Source: Clostridia bacterium
GTDB lineage: Bacteria > Bacillota > Dehalobacteriia > UBA4068
Length of the DNA stretch: 10,057 nucleotides
Direction of reading: 5' to 3'
Assembly (NCBI GenBank): GCA_012515255.1
Contig: JAAYYR010000032.1
Coordinates: forward strand, 1-10,057
Shown here: piece by piece, positions 7,424 to 10,057 of the stretch
How positions within the stretch are numbered: the first letter of the stretch is position 1
Layout of the letters: each line of letters starts with the position of its first letter
Made by a program: the position numbers and the translations under genes
Notes under the pieces: generated by a model
What the model saw: only the letters and a program-made list of their open reading frames with translations
The model's database searches: none
Told to the model about the DNA's origin: nothing

Positions 7424-7573
7424 TCAGCAATCGCCCTCGCAGAGGCTAAAATTGCTTTTATCCGCGCCGCAATCCGGGCAAACCCAATCATCCGGCAAAT
7501 CCGTAAAAGCTACGCCATCATTCTCAGCCGGGTCATACACATAACCGCAAATATTGCAAATATATTTTTCCAT
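7424..7573 (-). CDS. Rubredoxin, short-loop type
   Basis: 49 residues, encoded leftward with ATG at 7573-7571 and TGA at 7426-7424. Rubredoxins carry single electrons on one iron held by four cysteines. The iron ligands are Cys6 and Cys9 in [12 protein letters not shown] and Cys32 and Cys35 in [15 protein letters not shown] before the second pair is the standard signature. The spacing between the two pairs is 22 residues instead of the usual 29, so about seven loop residues are missing, as in the 45-residue rubredoxin of Desulfovibrio desulfuricans. Two extra cysteines sit at the C-terminus (Cys45, Cys49, in SLCEGDC). A perfect AAGGAGG lies before the ATG. The gene follows the rubredoxin reductase gene by 47 bases, its probable electron donor. 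Confidence 0.95.
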   Translation of the reverse strand: MEKYICNICGYVYDPAENDGVAFTDLPDDWVCPDCGADKSNFSLCEGDC

Positions 7574-7600
7574 TATTCAGCCTCCTTATTTATATATGCA

Positions 7601-7614
7601 GCGCCGCCGGGCGC
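7601..7614 (-). other. Intercistronic hairpin between NROR and rubredoxin genes
   Basis: GCGCC, loop GCCG, GGCGC forms a small GC-rich stem in the 47-base gap between the two leftward genes. No T-tract follows, so it is not a normal terminator; the RNA after it is A/U-rich up to the AAGGAGG of rubredoxin. It could shield or stabilise the separate rubredoxin message. Composition alone could also produce it. Confidence 0.4.
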
Positions 7615-7620
7615 CGGCTA

Positions 7621-8793
7621 TCATGATCCGCCTGTTTTCTCCGGGCGGGGCAAAAAGGTCTTTTCCGCCTTAGCGCGCTCCAAAGCCTGATCCACCGCTT
7701 TTTTCAGCGGCAGCATCTTGGAAATATCGCCGATCATTTCCGCGCCCGCTAGCTTATCTTCGACAAAAAACAGCTTGAGGAAATGGCCGGAAGTCGTATC
7801 CTTGCGCGTTGCTCCATCCTCTGCCTCAATATTGCCATAACTCCAGACTTTGGTACCCATCGCATTCATCATATAAGAAGGTTGCTCCGGCTGATAGGTT
7901 TTTTCCCCGCCGGCTGCGCAGGCTCCGGCCACGGCGCCCTGAGCCATTGAGGCTGTCCAAAGGCCGTAGACCCTGCCATTGAATTCAGCGCAATCACCGG
8001 CCGCAAAAACGTCAGGCAGCGAGGTGCGCATATGGTCGTCCACTACGATAGCACGATTGCAGTGAGCGCCCATATTTTGCGCCAGGCGGAAATCGCTTTT
8101 GATGCCGGCGGCAAAGACTACAGCCGCCGCCTCAAAGCCGCGGCCGTCGGCCAAGGTGGCGATACCTTCGCCAATTTCAGCCAGCTCGCCCCTTAAAGCG
8201 ACGCGAATACCGGCTTTTTCCACGATAGAAAGAAAGAAAATACTGCCTTCGCGATCTAATTGCTTTGCCAGCAGGCGGTCGCCGCGGCCGATGATTACCA
8301 CCGAGCGGCCTTCGCGCGATAGATGCCATGCCGCCTCAAGGCCGAGTAAGCCGTCGCCCACGATCACCGCCGGGCCGGGATGGCGGGAAATCTTCTCGAT
8401 GCTGGACAGTGTACGCAGGGCGACCGCATTCTCGCGGTCATTACCGCGGGCCTCGGGAATATTGCCGCGGGCGCCGGTGGCGATGATCAGCTTATCATAA
8501 TAAAGATAGCTGCCGTCGGAAAACTTGACCATGCGGTTATCATGATTGACCGAGGTGGCGACGGCGTTCACCACCTGAATATCGGATTCCGTGAACCACT
8601 GGAAATTACGCACCATCAGTTTGTCCGCATCCAATCCGGAAAAGATTTCGCAAATCCGGGGCCGGTAATAGGGCAAACGCTTTTCACCGCAAATCAGGTG
8701 AATGCGCGCCTTGGCGTCGCTTTCCCGCGCGGCCTGCGCCGCGGAAAGTCCGGCGATGCCGCCGCCGATGACGATGATTTTTTGTTCTGCCAT
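7621..8793 (-). CDS. NADH:rubredoxin oxidoreductase-like FAD/NAD(P) enzyme
   Basis: 390 residues. Pyridine-nucleotide-disulphide-oxidoreductase fold that passes electrons from NAD(P)H through FAD to rubredoxin. The N-terminal FAD motif is VIGGGIAGLSAA (glycines 10, 12, 15), followed by LPYYRPRICEIFSG, a hallmark of clostridial and archaeal rubredoxin reductases. The NAD(P) site is VIVGDGLLGLEAA, and the second FAD motif is DVFAAGDCAEF (Asp267). There is no CxxC redox disulphide, as expected for NROR rather than thioredoxin reductase. The ATG at 8793 is chosen because GGGAGG lies just before it and the product starts MAEQKIIVIGGG; an upstream in-frame ATG at 8838 would add 15 residues not seen in the family. 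The rubredoxin gene directly downstream supports the role, and the pair often supplies oxygen or peroxide reduction in anaerobes. Close homologues include nitrite-reductase-type FAD subunits. Confidence 0.9.
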   Translation of the reverse strand: MAEQKIIVIGGGIAGLSAAQAARESDAKARIHLICGEKRLPYYRPRICEIFSGLDADKLMVRNFQWFTESDIQVVNAVATSVNHDNRMVKFSDGSYLYYDKLIIATGARGNIPEARGNDRENAVALRTLSSIEKISRHPGPAVIVGDGLLGLEAAWHLSREGRSVVIIGRGDRLLAKQLDREGSIFFLSIVEKAGIRVALRGELAEIGEGIATLADGRGFEAAAVVFAAGIKSDFRLAQNMGAHCNRAIVVDDHMRTSLPDVFAAGDCAEFNGRVYGLWTASMAQGAVAGACAAGGEKTYQPEQPSYMMNAMGTKVWSYGNIEAEDGATRKDTTSGHFLKLFFVEDKLAGAEMIGDISKMLPLKKAVDQALERAKAEKTFLPRPEKTGGS

Positions 8794-8848
8794 GGGCAAC
8801 CTCCCTGGGTTTATCACTAATTTACCGCCATGTCGCAAACAAGATCCA

Positions 8849-9487
8849 TCAGTAGCTGATGACTGTACCTAAAATATGATTAAAGTCGGCAAGGCCCATT
8901 TGCTGAAAATAAGCCATGATAAAGCTGCCGAATGCCAAAGCGGCCACAACTGTGACCACGATCATGATTAAAATTACCAGCAGATAAGCACGGAAAAAAT
9001 TGCGTTTGGAAGGATTGGCGCGGCCGCCAAAAGCCCAGACAAGAACTAAAATCAGAAAAGTGATGAAGCTGGCGACCGGCGGCAGGACAGTCAGCACCAC
9101 GGCATTATCGACGAGATTGCCGATAATGGCGGCGGCCACATAGGCCGCGACAGGCAATACCACCAGCAGAATCAATGTCAGCAGCCATTGCCCGGTAGTG
9201 ACGAAAGGAGCTAAATCATCGTCAAAGAACTGCGGTTCCGCGGTCTCAAAAGGCCCGGCTTGGGGCGGCAACGGCGCCGCCGCTGTTGCCGGCGCCGCTG
9301 CTGTCACCGGTGCCGCATCGGCCGACGCATCGGCCGGCGCATCAGCCGGCTGCGCCGCGGCAGCCTCCCCTGCCGCTTCCGCAGTTGCCACATCCGCCTC
9401 CTGATTAATCTCGCGTAAATCAGCCCCACAAGCGGGGCAGAATTTATTATTATCGCTCATTTCCGCGCCACAAGACTTGCATTTCAT
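8849..9487 (-). CDS. Zinc-ribbon membrane protein with three predicted transmembrane helices
   Basis: 212 residues, function unknown. The N-terminus is a zinc ribbon: MKCKSCGAEM and KFCPACGADL, ligands Cys3, Cys6, Cys17 and Cys20. A low-complexity Ala/Pro/Asp/Glu linker follows (about 30-90), probably flexible. Three hydrophobic segments lie at about 101-123, 129-153 and 166-192, with a basic loop (GRANPSKR) between the second and third. The N-terminal ribbon is probably cytoplasmic. Proteins of this layout are common in Clostridia and mostly uncharacterised. An AAAGGAGG site precedes the ATG at 9487. The stop is 55 bases before the NROR start on the same strand, so this is probably the first gene of a zinc-ribbon/NROR/rubredoxin transcript. 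A link to electron transfer is inference from position only. Confidence 0.85.
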   Translation of the reverse strand: MKCKSCGAEMSDNNKFCPACGADLREINQEADVATAEAAGEAAAAQPADAPADASADAAPVTAAAPATAAAPLPPQAGPFETAEPQFFDDDLAPFVTTGQWLLTLILLVVLPVAAYVAAAIIGNLVDNAVVLTVLPPVASFITFLILVLVWAFGGRANPSKRNFFRAYLLVILIMIVVTVVAALAFGSFIMAYFQQMGLADFNHILGTVISY

Positions 9488-9541
9488 GGAAAGTCCTCCT
9501 TTTGTCCGTCACAGGGCCGGCCATTGCCTACCCTGCCGGTA

Positions 9542-9569
9542 ACTATTCTTTGCATAATTCTGTTTTCAA
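9542..9569 (-). promoter_or_regulatory. Candidate promoter for the leftward zinc-ribbon/NROR/rubredoxin genes
   Basis: Read on the minus strand, TTGAAA (9569-9564) and AATAGT (9547-9542) are separated by 16 bases, a fair sigma-A-type match. It lies between the upstream terminator at 9623-9651 and the start codon at 9487, in an A/T-rich patch within GC-rich DNA. The -10 match is only four of six. Confidence 0.4.
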
Positions 9570-9622
9570 TTGCCAAATCCTGCCGCCCGCGTCTTTTTAT
9601 CCCCACGGCAAAAGCAAAGCGC

Positions 9623-9651
9623 AAAAAAGGAGCCGTCAGTGACGGCTCCTT
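9623..9651 (-). terminator. Intrinsic terminator of the stalk-repeat protein gene
   Basis: AAGGAGCCGTCA (9627-9638), one base, TGACGGCTCCTT (9640-9651): a perfect 12-bp inverted repeat (about 10 bp stem with a 5-base loop in RNA). On the minus strand it is followed by a run of six T (9628-9623). It lies 43 bases past the stop of the leftward gene ending at 9694, so it should end that transcript. Confidence 0.9.
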
Positions 9652-9693
9652 AATCTTACGGATCAAATCGATCCAGCCACAGCTATTTGGGGC

Positions 9694-10057
9694 TTACAGT
9701 CCGGGAGTATAGCTGTTGGCAGTGGTTACAGTAATGGTATTGGTGGATGCGCTGTAGGTGAGACCGATATCGAGCATGGCGCAAACCTGGCGCAGGTTAA
9801 CATAGTTGCTGCCCGCGACATTGTAGGCGACCGGATAAGCGCTCTTGCCGTCTAAGGTGACGATCTGGCTGCTCACCTGGGGATTCTTCAGCTCGATCGG
9901 CAGATTGACCGGATTGCTCGGGTCATTGACATAGGCAGTGAGGCTGGTGATGGCCGCGGTATTGGTGGCCAGGGTATAGCCAACATTGAACTGCTTGGTG
10001 GTACCGGAGAGGATATACGCCAAGTCGCGCAGTTTAAGGAAGTTATTGCCATTGATA
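9694..10057 (-). CDS. Secreted protein with stalk/copper-amine-oxidase-N-like repeats (C-terminal part)
   Basis: Last 121 codons of a leftward gene whose start lies beyond the window; the frame is open to the edge, and the in-frame TTG at 10023 is internal, not a start. Two related units are visible. The first (10057-9931) reads INGNNFLKLRDLAYILSGT and ends in FNVGYTLATNTAAITSLTAY; the second (about 9825-9709) reads YNVAGSNYVNLRQVCAML and ends in LTYSASTNTITVTTANSY. The N-x-(F/Y)-x-x-L-R-(D/Q) core with a following beta-strand set is typical of the stalk or copper amine oxidase N-like domains repeated in secreted and cell-wall proteins of Bacillota. The C-terminus is a short YTPGL tail with no LPxTG or membrane anchor. 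Codons and residues are Thr/Asn/Val-rich, as expected for an extracellular beta-protein. The catalytic or main domain, if any, is outside the window. Confidence 0.8.
   Translation of the reverse strand, partial: INGNNFLKLRDLAYILSGTTKQFNVGYTLATNTAAITSLTAYVNDPSNPVNLPIELKNPQVSSQIVTLDGKSAYPVAYNVAGSNYVNLRQVCAMLDIGLTYSASTNTITVTTANSYTPGL

Noticed and set aside
8380..8820. 146-codon plus-strand open frame opposite the NROR gene
   Set aside because: It is fully antisense to a gene with clear FAD and NAD motifs, and has no recognisable domain or Shine-Dalgarno site.
8794..8838. Upstream ATG extension of NROR
   Set aside because: It adds 15 residues not typical for the family, while the ATG at 8793 has GGGAGG at proper spacing and starts directly before the FAD-binding strand.
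9231..9404. Ala/Pro-rich GCC-dense segment as a possible simple repeat or CRISPR-like array
   Set aside because: It has no fixed period or spacers; it is the flexible linker of the zinc-ribbon membrane protein.
1..10057. Mobile element, phage, defence island or biosynthetic cluster
   Set aside because: No transposase, integrase, terminal repeats, tRNA-associated integration site, nuclease or restriction genes were seen; the complete recognisable genes are metabolic or membrane proteins with similar composition.

Overview
The window reads as chromosomal DNA from an anaerobic, Gram-positive-type bacterium (Bacillota, Clostridia or a close relative). This is inferred from strong AAGGAGG-type ribosome binding sites, a clostridial-type NADH:rubredoxin oxidoreductase with its rubredoxin, a PepF-type oligoendopeptidase, a PepV-like M20 dipeptidase and a secreted protein with 'stalk'/copper-amine-oxidase-N-like repeats. 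The DNA is fairly GC-rich with GC-ending codons, so a low-GC Clostridium or Lactobacillus is unlikely. The genus cannot be fixed. No mobile element, CRISPR array, rRNA or tRNA was seen.

Plus strand, 1-7198: the 3' end of an M20 dipeptidase gene; a membrane-anchored protein with two zinc ribbons and a 153-bp tandem repeat; then a compact cluster of pepF, larE, larC and a HAD phosphatase. pepF and larE overlap by 4 bases (ATGA). The other joints are 21-29 bases, so the four genes probably form one operon. A 17-bp palindrome and A/T-rich DNA lie before pepF. LarE and LarC are the sulfur-inserting and nickel-inserting enzymes for the nickel-pincer nucleotide cofactor of lactate racemase and its relatives. 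LarB and LarA are not in the window.

Minus strand, 10057-7424: the 3' end of a secreted stalk-repeat protein gene ending at a strong terminator; then a zinc-ribbon membrane protein, a rubredoxin reductase (NROR) and a 49-residue rubredoxin, all read leftward and probably co-transcribed. The two gene sets converge on a perfect 15-bp-stem hairpin at 7363-7404 that can terminate both directions.

Functionally the window combines peptide breakdown (M20 dipeptidase, PepF), assembly of a nickel cofactor (LarE, LarC) and a low-potential electron relay (NADH to NROR to rubredoxin) usually used by anaerobes to reduce oxygen or reactive oxygen species. Items most worth a second look are the orphan larE-larC pair joined to pepF, the three-cysteine LarE, the zinc-ribbon/NROR/short-rubredoxin cassette, and the mosaic tandem repeat. 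None is by itself proof of an undescribed system.
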